64,000 bases of DNA from the NCBI GenBank assembly GCA_018398585.1, contig JAGTTD010000007.1:13632320-13696319 (forward strand). Reading direction: 5' to 3'. Positions 1-10,339 of the stretch are shown here, piece after piece. The notes beneath the pieces are model-generated. The model was not told the DNA's origin. It did not search any database and worked only from the letters and a program-made list of their open reading frames with translations. Each line of letters begins with the position of its first letter. Positions within the stretch are counted from its first letter, which is position 1. The stretch is from Simmondsia chinensis (taxonomy: Eukaryota > Streptophyta > Magnoliopsida > Caryophyllales > Simmondsiaceae). Made by a program: the position numbers and the translations under genes.

Positions 1-143
1 TACACTAAAGAAGTCCTTAGTGCATGTACAATAAGTGATGTATTGATATTTACAAAATGAAAATATAATGATTTCGTATACATAAATGAGCATACACTAT
101 AGGGGATGAAATAGTGAAGAAATTCAAGTGTTTAGAGCTGTAA
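1..143. other. Anonymous AT-rich flank
   Basis: No open frame or motif that I recognise. It ends with the GTAA that is repeated on the far side of the R element (GTAAT at 1701-1705), so this is the target DNA into which R inserted. Confidence 0.5.
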
Positions 144-338
144 TGGAAAGTTTAGGATTAGACATACAAAATAAGATGGCCCCCTCTTGTCTTTATAATG
201 AACTCATAATTACAATATATGAAAACATATACATATTAATTCTACACAATATATTATAGCCATAATATAATATATTATAACATAATCCTATACAATATAT
301 TCTAGCCATATATTCAACTATTAACATATATTCTAACA
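144..338 (-). repeat. R 3' LTR
   Basis: About 195 bp, a direct repeat of 1439-1700 with a gap near its distal end. It is AT-rich with many copies of ATATATTCTA-like words and starts one base after the GTAA target duplication. Confidence 0.8.
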
Positions 339-344
339 TCCCCC

Positions 345-1190
345 CTCAATCGAGGCAGGAGGTGACCGAATGTAAAGATTGTGTTTGAAAAATAAAAATA
401 ACTGTCGAGGAAGGCTTTTAGTAAAAATTTCAGCAAGCTGTTGTGAAGAGGGCACATGAAGGACACGAACAAGACCCATGTGAACTCTTTCACGTATAAA
501 ATGAATGTCGATCTCGATGTGTTTAATACGAACATGCTAAATGGGATTAGTGGAGAGATAGGTTGCTGAAACGTTGTCACAGTAGACCAGAGTTACTTTA
601 GGAATAGTGATGCCAAGCTCACCAAGGAGAGACCGCAGCCAACAACACTCCGAAATGGCATTGGCAATGGCGCGATATTCTGCTTCAGCACTGGAGCAAG
701 AGACGGTGGGATGTCATTTGGAGGACCAGGAAACAAGGTTACCACCAAAAAACACACAAAAGCCGGAGGTGGAACGACAAGTGTCAGGACAACCGGCCCA
801 ATCAGCATCAGAATAGGCCACAAGCTGATCAAAGGCACTAGGAGAGATAGCAAGGCCATGATTCATAGTACCTCGAACATAGTGAAGAATACGTTTGACA
901 GTAACCCAATGAAGAAGACGAGGAGTATGCATCAACAGACACACCTGTTGCACTGTATAAGAGATATCAGGACGAGTAAAGGTTAGATACTATAATGCAC
1001 CGACAACTGACCGATACAAGGTGACTTCGGTCATAAGCTCCCCATCAGAAGCAAAGAGCTTAGATTTGGAATCTGTGGGAGTAGCTACGGGATTGCAGGC
1101 TAACATGTCAGTCTTCTCGAGCAAATCATGAACATACTTGGACTCTGAAGTAGAACCTGAACATGAAATGAACTTGTGTTTGACTAGTGA
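345..1190 (-). pseudogene. R: Copia RT C-terminus and RNase H remnant
   Basis: The minus-strand translation, with frame changes, gives the end of a Copia reverse transcriptase (TRPDISYTVQQV at about 955) and the Ty1/Copia RNase H (YSDADWAGCPDTCRSTSGFC at about 750-815, then WSSK). The typical C-terminal stretch follows: HIEIDIHFIRERV and QLAEIFTKSLP at about 420-530, just before the polypurine tract. DADWAGCP is the conserved RNase H start with its catalytic Asp. The RT palm with YVDD and everything upstream are absent. Gag, protease and integrase were deleted between about 1190 and the PBS. Confidence 0.85.
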
Positions 1191-1426
1191 GGATAAGACC
1201 GGCTGCCCAGGATGACCATGTCAAGGAACCATCTATCCCAAAAGCTTAAGCCGATGGGTGAAAGAACAGGATTGGTTTTCTACTTTAGCATGTCCCTCAC
1301 GCGAATGCCAATTGGGCTTAAAGCGTGGATGGTGCACAGGCCCATCTCATACTTTGTGCTTAAATATTTTTAATATTGAAAGTGGGGATTGCTGAGATTC
1401 AAACTCGTGACCTCTTGGTCAACAAG
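1191..1426 (-). other. R leader with a tRNA B-box-like word
   Basis: Non-coding DNA between the PBS and the RT scrap. On the minus strand the PBS is followed within about 25 bp by GAGTTTGAATCTC (around 1395), which resembles a tRNA B-box. Whether this is a tRNA or SINE relic or chance is not clear from sequence alone. Confidence 0.35.
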
Positions 1427-1438
1427 GCTCTGATACCA
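1427..1438 (-). other. R primer binding site
   Basis: The minus strand reads TGGTATCAGAGC directly after the LTR end at 1439, complementary to the 3' end of plant initiator tRNA-Met. It fixes the minus-strand orientation of R and marks 1439-1700 as its 5' LTR. Confidence 0.85.
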
Positions 1439-1700
1439 TGAAAGTTTAGGATTGGACACACCAAATGAGGTGGCCCCTTCTTGTATTTATAATGAACTCA
1501 TAATTACAATATATAAAAATATATACATATTAATCCTACACAATATATTCTAGCCATAATATAATATATTCTAACACAATCCTTTACAATATATTCTAAC
1601 CATATATTCAACATAATGTATTCTAGCCATAATATATTCTAACATAATCCTATATAATATATTCTAACCATATATTAAACTCTTACCATATATTCTAACA
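1439..1700 (-). repeat. R 5' LTR
   Basis: 262 bp. On the minus strand it starts TGTTAGAATA and ends CTTTCA before the PBS. A TATA-like TTATAAATA on the minus strand near 1485-1495 fits an LTR promoter. Confidence 0.82.
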
Positions 1701-1732
1701 GTAATGCACAGGCATCTACCTTCCTTTGCCAC

Positions 1733-2067
1733 CATCTACCTTGTTACCAAAGCACTGGTTTGCACAATCTTGCATTGAGAACCCCAATCATAGCAGTACA
1801 TCTGCCTCCATGTGTTGTTCCTCGTACCATAAACACGTTAGTTCCTTTTGTACTTGTCTGTAAGTACACACTTATATGTATGTTTGTATATGTTTATATA
1901 TATACTACACCTAACATCTACCTTGTTACCAAAGCACTGGTTTGCACAATCTTGCATTCAGAACCTGAGCCATAGCAGTACATCTGCCTCCATGTACTGT
2001 TCCTCACACCATAAACACGTCAGTTCCTTTTGTACTTGTCTGTAAGTACACATTTATATGTAAGTTT
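1733..2067. repeat. 182-bp tandem duplication, second unit interrupted
   Basis: CATCTACCTTGTTACC starts at 1733 and again at 1915 (period 182). The two units match closely through the CAAAGCACTGG and TGTACTTGTCTG words. The first unit ends in a TATATATACTACACCTA tail at about 1895-1913. The second stops at 2067, where the S element begins, and its missing tail reappears at 7099-7137. No coding content recognised. Confidence 0.8.
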
Positions 2068-2407
2068 TATGGAAATTTGACAAGGGAGTAACCTAGAACA
2101 ATGATGAACACTTTGATTGGAAAAAACTTGAATGATTTGAATTAATAAAATACTAGCCTATCTATAATTACATCAAGAAAAATGAAAAGATGCAAGACTA
2201 GAAAATAAGGGATTCTAGGCTAATTACTACAAGGTATTGAAAAGGACAATGACGGTGGCCCATAACTCCTTGGCCGGTTACATCAAACAAGAAGGAGAAA
2301 AAAGTGCTACAATTAACTATCTCTAATTTAATTCTACCTTTAATGTAATTCTATGTATTTACATCAAAACAAATAAAATAAGATTATACACATTTTAGAA
2401 TTCTACA
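2068..2407 (-). repeat. S 3' LTR
   Basis: 340 bp, matching 6758-7098 with scattered substitutions. The plus-strand left edge reads TATGGAAATT where the other copy has TGTAGAAATT, so the terminal dinucleotide is mutated. Confidence 0.85.
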
Positions 2408-2414
2408 CTCCCCC

Positions 2415-2907
2415 TTAAATTGGATCATGTAAGTTGACAATGCTCAACTTGCGGAGAAGGGATAAAAATGAGGACGCCCCGGGTGCCTTTATGAACACAT
2501 CCGCTACTTGACTTATAGATCGGACAAAAAAAGTGGAAATTTCTTTTGCGAACAATTTTTCTCAAATGAAGTGACAATCAATCTCTGTATTTCGTTCTCT
2601 CATGAAACATTGGGTTAGAGGTAATATGAAGAGCCGCCCGATTATCACAAAACAAAACAGCAAGTTGGATAGTGTTAACTTGGAGATCTCGTGGTATGCG
2701 CCTCAACCATACTAATTTGCTAGTAACTGTAGCCATGGCCTGATACTTTGCTTCACCGGAAGAACAAGAAATGACTGATTGCTTCTTAGAACGCCATGAA
2801 ATTGGGGAGTCTCCCAAAAATATTACAAAACCTGTAGTAGAACGTCTAGAAGTAGGACAACCTGCCCAGTCAGCATGACAATACGCGTGAAAAGACAAAT
2901 CACGCAC
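2415..2907 (-). pseudogene. S: RNase H domain and C-terminus
   Basis: The minus strand from 2907 encodes YCHADWAGCPTSRRSTTGF, the Ty1/Copia RNase H start; the usual DADWAG reads HADWAG, so a catalytic Asp has become His. WRSKKQSVISCSSGEAKY and CDNRAALHI follow. The frame breaks at 2578, after which TEIDCHFI and VADVFIKAPGASSFLSLL continue to the end at 2415, just ahead of the polypurine tract. The terminal lysine-rich FTKxL motif is changed to FIKAPG. RNase H would remove the RNA strand during reverse transcription. Confidence 0.85.
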
Positions 2908-2925
2908 ATGAGGTAAAAAAGTACG

Positions 2926-3960
2926 CTAACCTGGTGCCCCTTTAATATAGCAAAGGACACAATAAGCCGCTTCTACATGTGGTACTCGAGGATCATGCAT
3001 CAATTGACTAAGAATTTTAACAGCATAACTAATGTTGGGTCGAGTAATGGTAAGGTAGATAAGTCTTCCCACTATTCGACAATACTGCCCCGAATCTGTT
3101 TCACGACCCCCTTCCCCATCAATTAATCGATGGTTTTGAACTATAAGATTAGAAGTAGGCTTAGCACCTAAAATACCCGTTTCACTCAAAATGTCAAGGG
3201 CATATTTTCGTTGACTTAAAACAATTCCATCCTTTGTGCGAGCAACCTCTATCCCAAGAAAATATTTAATTGGCCCTAAGTTCTTAAATCCAAATTGTTT
3301 GTCGAGTGAGAAATTGACTTCTCGTATGTGACTCATATTATTTCCAATTACGATGACATCATCAACATACACCAACACAATAGTGAAAATTGACCCATGA
3401 ATGTATGTAAACAAAGAATAGTCCGCTTTGACTGCATGAAACCCAACCGAGAAAGACACAAACTTTTGATTCCATTTACGAGATGCCTGTTTAAGTCCAT
3501 AAAAGGACTTACATAAATGACAAACTTTACCCTTATGTTGCTTCTCAAATCCTTGAGGAAGCTTCATATAAACTTTTTCATCTAAGTCACCATGTAGGAA
3601 AGCATTGTTTACATCCAATTGATGTATAACTTAATTTATGGTGGCTGCAATTGCAAGAGCGCACCAAATTATGACAAGTTTAGCAACGAGAGCAAAAGCG
3701 TCATGATAATCGATACCTTCGACTTGAGTATATCCTTTGGCAACCAAACACGCCTTGTAACACTCAATGGTACCATCTAACTTGTACTTTATCTTGTAGA
3801 CCCACCTGGAGTCTATGGCTCGTTTCCCAGGAGGTAATTCTTCCAATGTCCACTTCTTATTCTGTTCAAGTGCTAAAATTTCTTTTTCCATTGCATCTCT
3901 CTAATGTTTGTGTCCAATTGCCTATTTTTTGGCTTATCACCTAAGGTGATGGCTTTAATC
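2926..3960 (-). pseudogene. S: Copia reverse transcriptase
   Basis: Minus-strand fragments 3631-3891 and 2926-3618 give the RT in order: WTLEELPPGKRAIDSRWVYK, CLVAKGYTQVEGIDYHDAFA, then MDVNNAFLHGDLDEKVYM, SFYGLKQASRKW and the catalytic LVYVDDVIVIG at about 3345-3375. FLGIEVARTKDGI and TRPNISYAVKILS follow. YVDD is intact. A stop separates the two fragments near 3620-3630, and DVKTAFLHG reads DVNNAFLHG. The region after 2926 continues into RNase H through a second break. Confidence 0.88.
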
Positions 3961-4620
3961 AAAGTTGAGTGTGAGTTAGAAAATCACGCATTGGAAACAA
4001 AATTTGACAAAGGGTAAATCAGACCTGAGTCGGCTGAAGAAGTGGTAGCACAAGGATGGGCTTTATGAAGGAACATCCACTATATAATCTTGGTACTCAG
4101 CTGGCAATGAATGAACCCAACCCGGTCTACCCGAATCAACCCGCTGCGTGGCCGCCTCGACCCTGTCAGCCTCCTGTTTTGGTTCTGTAGCACCCAGTTT
4201 TGGTGCTATAACACCAATCACCGACAGGTCTAAGGAACCCAATGGTGGTTTTTCCACCACCGGTGCCTCATGTACCCGTGTCCTTCCATGCTCGTCGTCA
4301 CCCACATATCATATTAAATCTTTTTCATTATGATCATTCCTTTGCCCTTGTCTTTCAAGATAAGGAAATTTGTCTTCATAAAAATAAAATCATGTGAAAC
4401 AATATTTTCTTGTTATCTAAATCAAAAACTTTGTATCCTTTCTTCCATGTGGATAACCAATGAAAACACATTTATTTGCCCGATTACCAATTTTATCCTT
4501 GCTATGATCTGTGTGGTGAGCATAGCACAAAGAGCCAAAAACACGCAAATGATCAAAGGAGGGAGCATTTACAAGTATTACCTCATAAGGACTCCGGTTT
4601 CCAAATCATTGTGTTGGCAT
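3961..4620 (-). pseudogene. S: integrase-RT linker, decayed
   Basis: The region between integrase and RT, usually a variable Pro/Ser-rich linker. The minus strand shows an 80-codon open stretch (4063-4305) with no motif that I recognise, then several stops and frame changes. It holds the place of the linker; I see no separate gene. Confidence 0.5.
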
Positions 4621-5489
4621 GAAATTAATCAAATAAGCCACCGATTAGGACAAACTCTCCCCAAAACTGAATAGGAAGACCTACTTCAAACCGAAGAGAT
4701 TGAGCCACCTTTAGAAGATGCCTATGTTTCCTCTGTACAACCCTATTATGTTCGAGGTTTATCATTGCACAAATTTTGTACTTGAATCCCCTTTCTTGCA
4801 TAGAAATTGAGCAAAGGACCAAGGAGAAATTTTGCACCGTTATCACTTCTTACTTGTTTAATCCACTTGTTATACTGAGTTTGTTCAACTTGGAAAAAAT
4901 CCATAAGTATTCTATGAGATTTAGACTTACCTCTCATCAAATAAACCCATGCACACCTGCTATAGTCATCAATTATGATAAGGAAAAAACAAGCACGTGT
5001 CATAAACAAAGTATGATAAGGACCCCAAATGTCGCAGCAAATTAACTCAAAACATTGTCTAGTCTTGCTAACATAAATGAGAAAAGATAAATGAGTCTGT
5101 TTTGCTTGATGGCAAGAATCACAAACAGCATCAAAAGAGGTTCCAAAATCCAAATTCAAAAAATTCAACAATTTATTAAATGGGACATGACCCGATCTAT
5201 GATGCCATAACAAAGACTTCTCGGCAAAACCCTTGACGTGCGTAACCTTAGGAGTGACTGGTCCCTCCAAAAAATATAACCCATCTCGTTGTCTACCCAC
5301 TCCAATCAGCTTCCTCGATGGTAGGTCCTGTATGATATAAAAATTTGAATAAAAAGTCAATGCACAATTTCTATTGCTAGTCAACTTGCTAACTGAATGA
5401 AGATTGCATTGAAAACCGGGAATGCACAAAACATTCTCAAGGGTGAGGTTTCTAGAAACAGTGGCATGCCCTATATGAGAAACCGACAA
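4600..5489 (-). pseudogene. S: GAG-pre-integrase and integrase
   Basis: The minus strand from 5489 gives the end of the protease region (ENVLCIPGFQCNLHSVSKL), the GAG-pre-integrase HHCC segment (SLLWHHRSGHVPFNKL, then CDSCHQAKQTHLSF) and the integrase core with ICCDIWGPYHT and IKQVRSDNGAKF, the first two catalytic Asp residues. After a frame change near 4840 comes HNRVVQRKHRHLLKVAQ, where the family normally has NGVVERKHR: the catalytic Glu reads Gln (codon CAG). Together with the frameshift this makes the integrase non-functional. Confidence 0.85.
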
Positions 5490-5545
5490 TGAAATGCCAT
5501 TTGGAAGTCTGACAGGCTAGATTTTGGTGTTAACTTGAGCATCAT

Positions 5546-6635
5546 CTAAGACAAATTAAACAAAACTTGACCTAACATATTAACACAAGGAGAATTCCCT
5601 CTGCACTGAGTAGAGACAACATCAACTGAGATTGAGATGCCGACAACACCATAACGGGGCTGTCGTACTGCAGAGCCAGTAGGCAACAGTAGCGGCGTCT
5701 GGTGGTGCACGCCGCTGCTGCGCGGTTTTGCCCACGGTTCTTCCATCCTGCTGGGTATCCTATAAGCTCGAAGCAACGACCTTTTGTGTGGCCCTGTCTT
5801 TTACAATAAGAACAAGACAACCGATTATTTTGCCTAGGAGGTCACCCATTGGAATTGGACAAATCTCCCCTAATCGCTCCAACATTCCCTTTGACTACGA
5901 GAGCCATAGCTTTAGGGGTAATAATACTACTTGAGGCAACACTCTATTGCTTCTCCTCCTAACATAAGGTAGCATAAGCATTGGACACATTTGGCAGTGG
6001 TTTGGCATTCATGAGTTGGGATCTTACATTATAGAAGGAAGGATCCAACCCCGTTAACAAATCAATCGATCTCCCCATGTTTCTTACGGCCACAAAAGCT
6101 TGTCCCGAGTCACAAACACATGGGGAATTGCCACAAGAGTGTAAAGTTCATCTCATAAGGACCTTAACTTGGTGAAATAGTCAAACATCGACATATTATC
6201 TTGTTTTAAGTGTGAAATCTCATGCTTAAATTCATAGACCCACGGAACATTTCCTTGGGAAAAATGTTCATTCAAGTCTAACCAAACATCACGCTCTGTG
6301 TTGAAATACGCAATACTCGCATTGATTTCCTTAAAAACTGAATTGGAGAGCCACGAAGATACCATCAAATCACAGGCACTCCAATTTTAAAAATCTGGAG
6401 AATCTTCCTCCGGTTTCTTGATAGTACCATTAAGAAAACGAATCTTTCATTTAGCCTTAAAAACTTTGAAAATAGAGCACCTCCAAGCCAGGAAATTAGG
6501 GCCGGTTAAAACATCTTGCACAAAAATGAGCCCTAGATGATTCGAGGGGTGAAGATAATATGGTGAATTGACATCGGGAACTGCCCCTGAAACTTGAATC
6601 GGGGCAATGGTCTAGTTAGAATTTTTGTTGTTCAT
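5546..6635 (-). pseudogene. S: gag with zinc knuckle
   Basis: The gag start fits the ATG at 6633-6635 on the minus strand, about 120 bp downstream of the PBS. The N-terminus reads MNNKNSN then a stop, then SPYYLHPSNHLGLIFVQDVL and LTGPNFLAWRCSI, the usual Copia gag opening. The UBN2-like core follows at 6153-6368 (FNTERDVWLDLNEHFSQGN, HEISHLKQDNMSMFDYFTKL). The zinc knuckle is CSYCKRQGHTKGRCFELIGY at 5760-5815, a complete CX2CX4HX4C. At least three stops and frame changes break the gene. The protein would form the virus-like particle. Confidence 0.85.
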
Positions 6636-6745
6636 TGCAAAATGCGTAAAATAACACAAATAAAACAAGCAATATGAATTCAAGATGCTCGGCTTACAGT
6701 GGGGGCGAGGCAAAGCAACTCAAGCGACAACTTAGTTCTAAACCC

Positions 6746-6757
6746 GCTGTAATACCA
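6746..6757 (-). other. S primer binding site
   Basis: The minus strand reads TGGTATTACAGC immediately after the LTR, nine of twelve bases like the initiator tRNA-Met site TGGTATCAGAGC. Confidence 0.7.
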
Positions 6758-7098
6758 TGTAGAAATTTGACAAGGGAATAGACTAGAACAAAGATGAACA
6801 CTTTGATTGGAAGAAACTTGAATCATTTGAATGGATAAAATGTTATCCTATTTATAATTACATCAAGGAAAATGAAAAGATGCAAGACTAGGAAATACGG
6901 GATCCTAGGCTAATTACATCAAGGTATTGAAGAGGATAATGATGGTGGCCCATACCTCCTTGGCCGGTTACATCAAACAAGGAGGAGAAAAAAAATGCTA
7001 CAATTAACTATCTCTAATTTAATTCTACCTCTAATTTAATTCTATGTATTTACATCGAAACAAATAAAATACAATTATACATATGTTAGAGTTTAACA
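6758..7098 (-). repeat. S 5' LTR
   Basis: 341 bp. Ends TTTAACA on the plus strand (minus-strand start TGTTAAAC). A minus-strand ATTATAAATAG at 6848-6858 is a plausible LTR TATA box. Confidence 0.85.
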
Positions 7099-7689
7099 TG
7101 TTTGTATATATATATATATATACACACTACACCTAATTTCTTCTAGAAAAACTGATTTACAGGAACATAAATGTCTTCCCAGGTACAGGTGGCCAACATG
7201 GTATGTTGTCGTGTTATATGACAACGAATAATACAACAAATCAACTCCTGGGTCTCTATATAGCCTAATTGTTGGTCTTAATCCAGTTATAGAGCGTACT
7301 CAAACATTGTTCATTAAGAGTTCTAGTTAGCTTGAATTAAGTTAATGAACTTGATGAACTTGTTCAAGCTAACAACTTTTGGGCACATATGAAGTTGATT
7401 ATCATTTGCAACCATTTTCTCCATTTGATCCTTCTCCTCATCTAATTGCTCCTTAACGAAGTTTATCCTAAAACAGATGTGTTTGGTCTAATGGTGGTAC
7501 ACAAGGCTTTTAACAAGAGCTAACAGCTGAACAACTATCTTAGTAAGCAATGGGTGGTCTAGACAAAATAATAAGATCATAAAGAAGGCTGCTTGACCTC
7601 AAGGCCTCTTTCATGGCCCCAATCAATGATGGAAATTCAACATCAAATTGTGGACAAAGTTGTCTTAGGCCGATGTCTTGATTTTCTGC
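7099..7689. other. Anonymous DNA with the tail of the 182-bp repeat and a TA run
   Basis: 7099-7137 completes the interrupted second 182-bp unit and includes an alternating TA tract at about 7105-7123. The rest has no frame I can support. A small perfect inverted repeat, GTTGTC ... GACAAC, lies at about 7205-7225. Confidence 0.5.
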
Positions 7690-8000
7690 CTATTGCTCCA
7701 AAATTTAAGGTGAATATACGGTGCACTTTTCTTATATAGTTCACCATGCAAGAAGGTTATTTTAACGTCCACTTCCTTTAGATGCATGCCATAATTTGTA
7801 GTTGAAGCAGTTAATATTCAAATTGTTTTGTATTTTAGTGTAGGAGAGAATACACTTGTTGTCTATCCCTTCCCTTTAATTAAATCCCTTAGCTACTAGG
7901 TGTTCTTTACACCTAACTTCCCAATTTGGTTAAGATGCCTCCTTAACATTGGAAACCCATTTTTTTGCCGTTTAGGTCATTGTTTCTTAGACAATACATT
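7690..8000 (-). pseudogene. Copia RT fragment
   Basis: The minus strand around 7745-7870 translates to VFSPTLKYKTI, a stop, ILTASTTNYGMHLKE and VDVKITFLHGE. This is the Copia RT segment that normally reads VFSPVVKHKTIR ... LDVKTAFLHG. Just upstream, in another frame, is HLVAKGFN and REGIDNK. Only this RT N-terminal part is preserved, with several stops. It is not contiguous with S or R and has no recognisable LTRs. Confidence 0.7.
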
Positions 8001-8446
8001 TCATTAGCCATGGACTTAAGTTAGATATCTAAAGCTTGCTGTCGCTAACTTGAGTATGGGTCATAGGTCCAAAGATTAGATTGGTTATAACCCAACAAAA
8101 ATGTCCCCCCAAAAATTCCCAATACCACCTCTAAATGAGCCCACATTTTAATCAACAGTTTGTCAATAGATCACACACAAACATATATCTAGTAGTAACA
8201 TAACTACACGAATGGTTTAGATGTTTAGGAATGAGGAGATCCATCCAAGTCCAAGTTCAACCATATTTCATTAATGTTTCAAAAGTGGGTCAAGCAAAAT
8301 CCCACCTAATCTACAAATGCATTATTTTTATTTCGTATTTTGTGTTATATGTCATTTTGAGCTACATTTTTTTGGCTCACTGCATGGGCCAGGCACCCAC
8401 ACACGCAACATGGGCAATGCCATGACACCATTTAAACAAATATATT
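8001..8446. other. Unassigned AT-rich DNA
   Basis: I see no domain, LTR edge or RNA gene here. A 64-codon open stretch at 8231-8425 has low-complexity hydrophobic content and no start context worth supporting. Confidence 0.4.
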
Positions 8447-8960
8447 AACGCCCCAAACTATTGGAAACATATTTCAAAATTTTTTCCCAAATGAACTAGA
8501 GCGGGCGCAGCGGAAAACCAATTTGAAATTCTTAATTTTACATCTAAAGCCTTGATCTAATTAAACTATTTAATTAGGTTTAAATCTTACTCTAATAGGT
8601 TCATAATATGATATAGGGAAAACAATGAATAAAACAAATACAAACATGACATGTGGAATAACAAAATAAAAGAAAACAAATCAAATATCACATATTTAAT
8701 TAAATATACCTGAAGCGCAAATCCCGATTCTGACATGATGACTTGAAATTGGAATAAAGTCTCCTGACACCTCGATGTCTTTTTCGTAATGACCTCTTTT
8801 AGCACTGAGAGTGTGGGCTCCCTAAAATATTTATTTTAGGAAGAATTTCAAACAAAAATTCCTCCTTTTAGTTTTCAAAAAGATCCTATTTTTCAGAGAA
8901 TTATTCGATTGCTAAAGTGAAAACTCAAAGACCCCTATTTATAATAGGCCATGGAGAAAC
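8447..8960 (-). repeat. W-related Copia LTR, 3' part, degenerate
   Basis: Aligns by eye to 58250-58690, with shared words such as TTAATTAG, ATTCATAATATGA, GAAATTGGA, CTAGCACTG-like and AGTG. In reverse complement it resembles the downstream half of the W LTR (about 33920-34400: CGCTGCGTAATC, TCTAATACATTCATAA). The minus strand has a TATA-like TTATAAATA at about 8935. It reads as the R/U5 side of a long LTR on the minus strand, without an adjacent PBS. Confidence 0.6.
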
Positions 8961-10339
8961 CTTTTGATACAGCGCGTGATAGGAAAATAAGGGCTACGGG
9001 AAGGTTCAACGGCCTTCCTTTTAAATTTTATTAAACTGATAACAAAATTACAAAGAGGGGTAGAAAACTCGCTCACTCACAACCCGAGGAGTCAAGAAAT
9101 CTCTACAATAACGATTCATAATTCTCAAAATTCAAGTCTAACTAAACCTAAGCTTAGCCTCCCCTTTATATAGAGGAACGATAACAATTCAAATTCAAAT
9201 TCAAAATAATTAAAGAAATAAATCTAAATAAAAGAAAGGATGACTATTGAAAACTGAAAGATATCAAAAGCCACTCTTCAATTAAGCCGTGAATCACGTA
9301 GGCCTCTGAACCCTGATGGCGCCAAGTATTGCTCATGCCAACTATCGGTGAAGCCAAGATATCTGACTCTTTTGATTCCCGCCTTCCTTCTCCTCCACGC
9401 TGCCATTAGGCCTATGCCGCCAACCCAAAGCCTTGTTGCCAAGCATGGGCCATTCGCAGACACATAGTAGCTTCTTCTTGTCTAGCCAACCCAGCTTCGC
9501 TTCCCACTTTGTTTCTCTTCCTCTTTTATACTTGCCAATGTCGCGCCCCTCTAAGGCCTCACACCAAGGGACCAGCCAACACGGCTGCCATCTCTTCATG
9601 AACTTGCCTCGTCTGGGCCCCAGCCATGGTAATGTTTGTTGAGAATATGGGTATGGCAGAATGTAACTTGGGAAAATTCCTAAGACTTAAGGCCTGTTTT
9701 AACACTGTCTTTAAGGTATTATTTGCCCTCTCTACACAAAGATTGTTCTTAAACATAGCAAATACACCCCCAGGATACAATAAGCCTTCTTGGATTTTGT
9801 GGAGAACAACAACCAGAAAATCCCCTGAACTCTCTTGAGAAAGAAGAAGAGAAAATAAGAAGAAGATGATTCAGACAAATTTAATGGGCATATCAAACCT
9901 TATATAGAGGCACATTATTTAATCGGAATTAAATTCACTTAGAAATCCGAAAACTGCCATTAACCGAATTTAGCAGTTTTATCATTTTTAACATCCGAAA
10001 ATCATTTCATTTAATTAAGTAGATAAAATAATAATAAAAGGTAATTATCCGGTGTGGTATGTCCCGTACTAAGCCCCCTGCACCCGCCAAAAGCCCCATA
10101 AGCGCTGCGCGCGCGTGTGTGATTTTAGAATTCCCTGAGCCCATAAAGAGCAACATAAACTCCTAAGCCCACAACAAGCCCAACATACTAATAGGCCCAT
10201 ATGAGACACCTACTTATAAAGTAGTGTCTCTTCCTCTTCTTTTCCAATGTGGGATGCATTCCCATTTTTACTTAACTCTACAATACAAACTGCTAACAAT
10301 GTTGACCCGACAGTGTTGACCCACCATTGATGGATTATC
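8961..10339 (-). other. Unassigned LTR-like sequence splitting the long LTR
   Basis: No protein domain is visible. Two minus-strand TATA-like words with short downstream leaders (CTATATAAAGG near 9165 and CTATATAAGG near 9900) and a minus-strand TCTCAACA near 9640 look like pieces of one or two further LTRs. I cannot define their edges. The open stretches here lack family motifs. Because flanking blocks on both sides match the W-type LTR, this segment probably inserted into it. Confidence 0.4.

Larger units (their letters stand above)
144..1700 (-). mobile_element. R: internally deleted Copia LTR retrotransposon
   Basis: Two related direct repeats (144-338 and 1439-1700), each ending TTCTAACA on the plus strand, bracket about 1.1 kb. 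Read on the minus strand the order is 5' LTR, PBS (1427-1438), a short internal region, an RT-RNase H tail, a purine-rich tract around 339-350 and the 3' LTR. The flanks carry a 4-5 bp duplication, GTAA(T), at 140-143 and 1701-1705. Gag, protease, integrase and most of RT are missing, so this is a deletion derivative that could move only with enzymes from elsewhere. The 3' LTR is about 65 bp shorter than the 5' LTR. Confidence 0.85.
2068..7098 (-). mobile_element. S: Copia LTR retrotransposon, near full length, degenerate
   Basis: LTRs at 2068-2407 and 6758-7098 (340 and 341 bp) flank a minus-strand internal region with gag, zinc knuckle, GAG-pre-integrase, integrase, RT and RNase H in Copia order. 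Next to the 5' LTR is a PBS-like TGGTATTACAGC; next to the 3' LTR is a purine tract (minus strand AATTTAAGGGGGAG at 2408-2421). The flanking pentamers AGTTT (2063-2067) and TGTTT (7099-7103) match at four of five bases. The gag style (N-terminal YYLHPSNHLGL) and short LTRs suggest the Ale/Retrofit side of Copia. Stops and frameshifts in most domains make it inactive. Confidence 0.9.
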
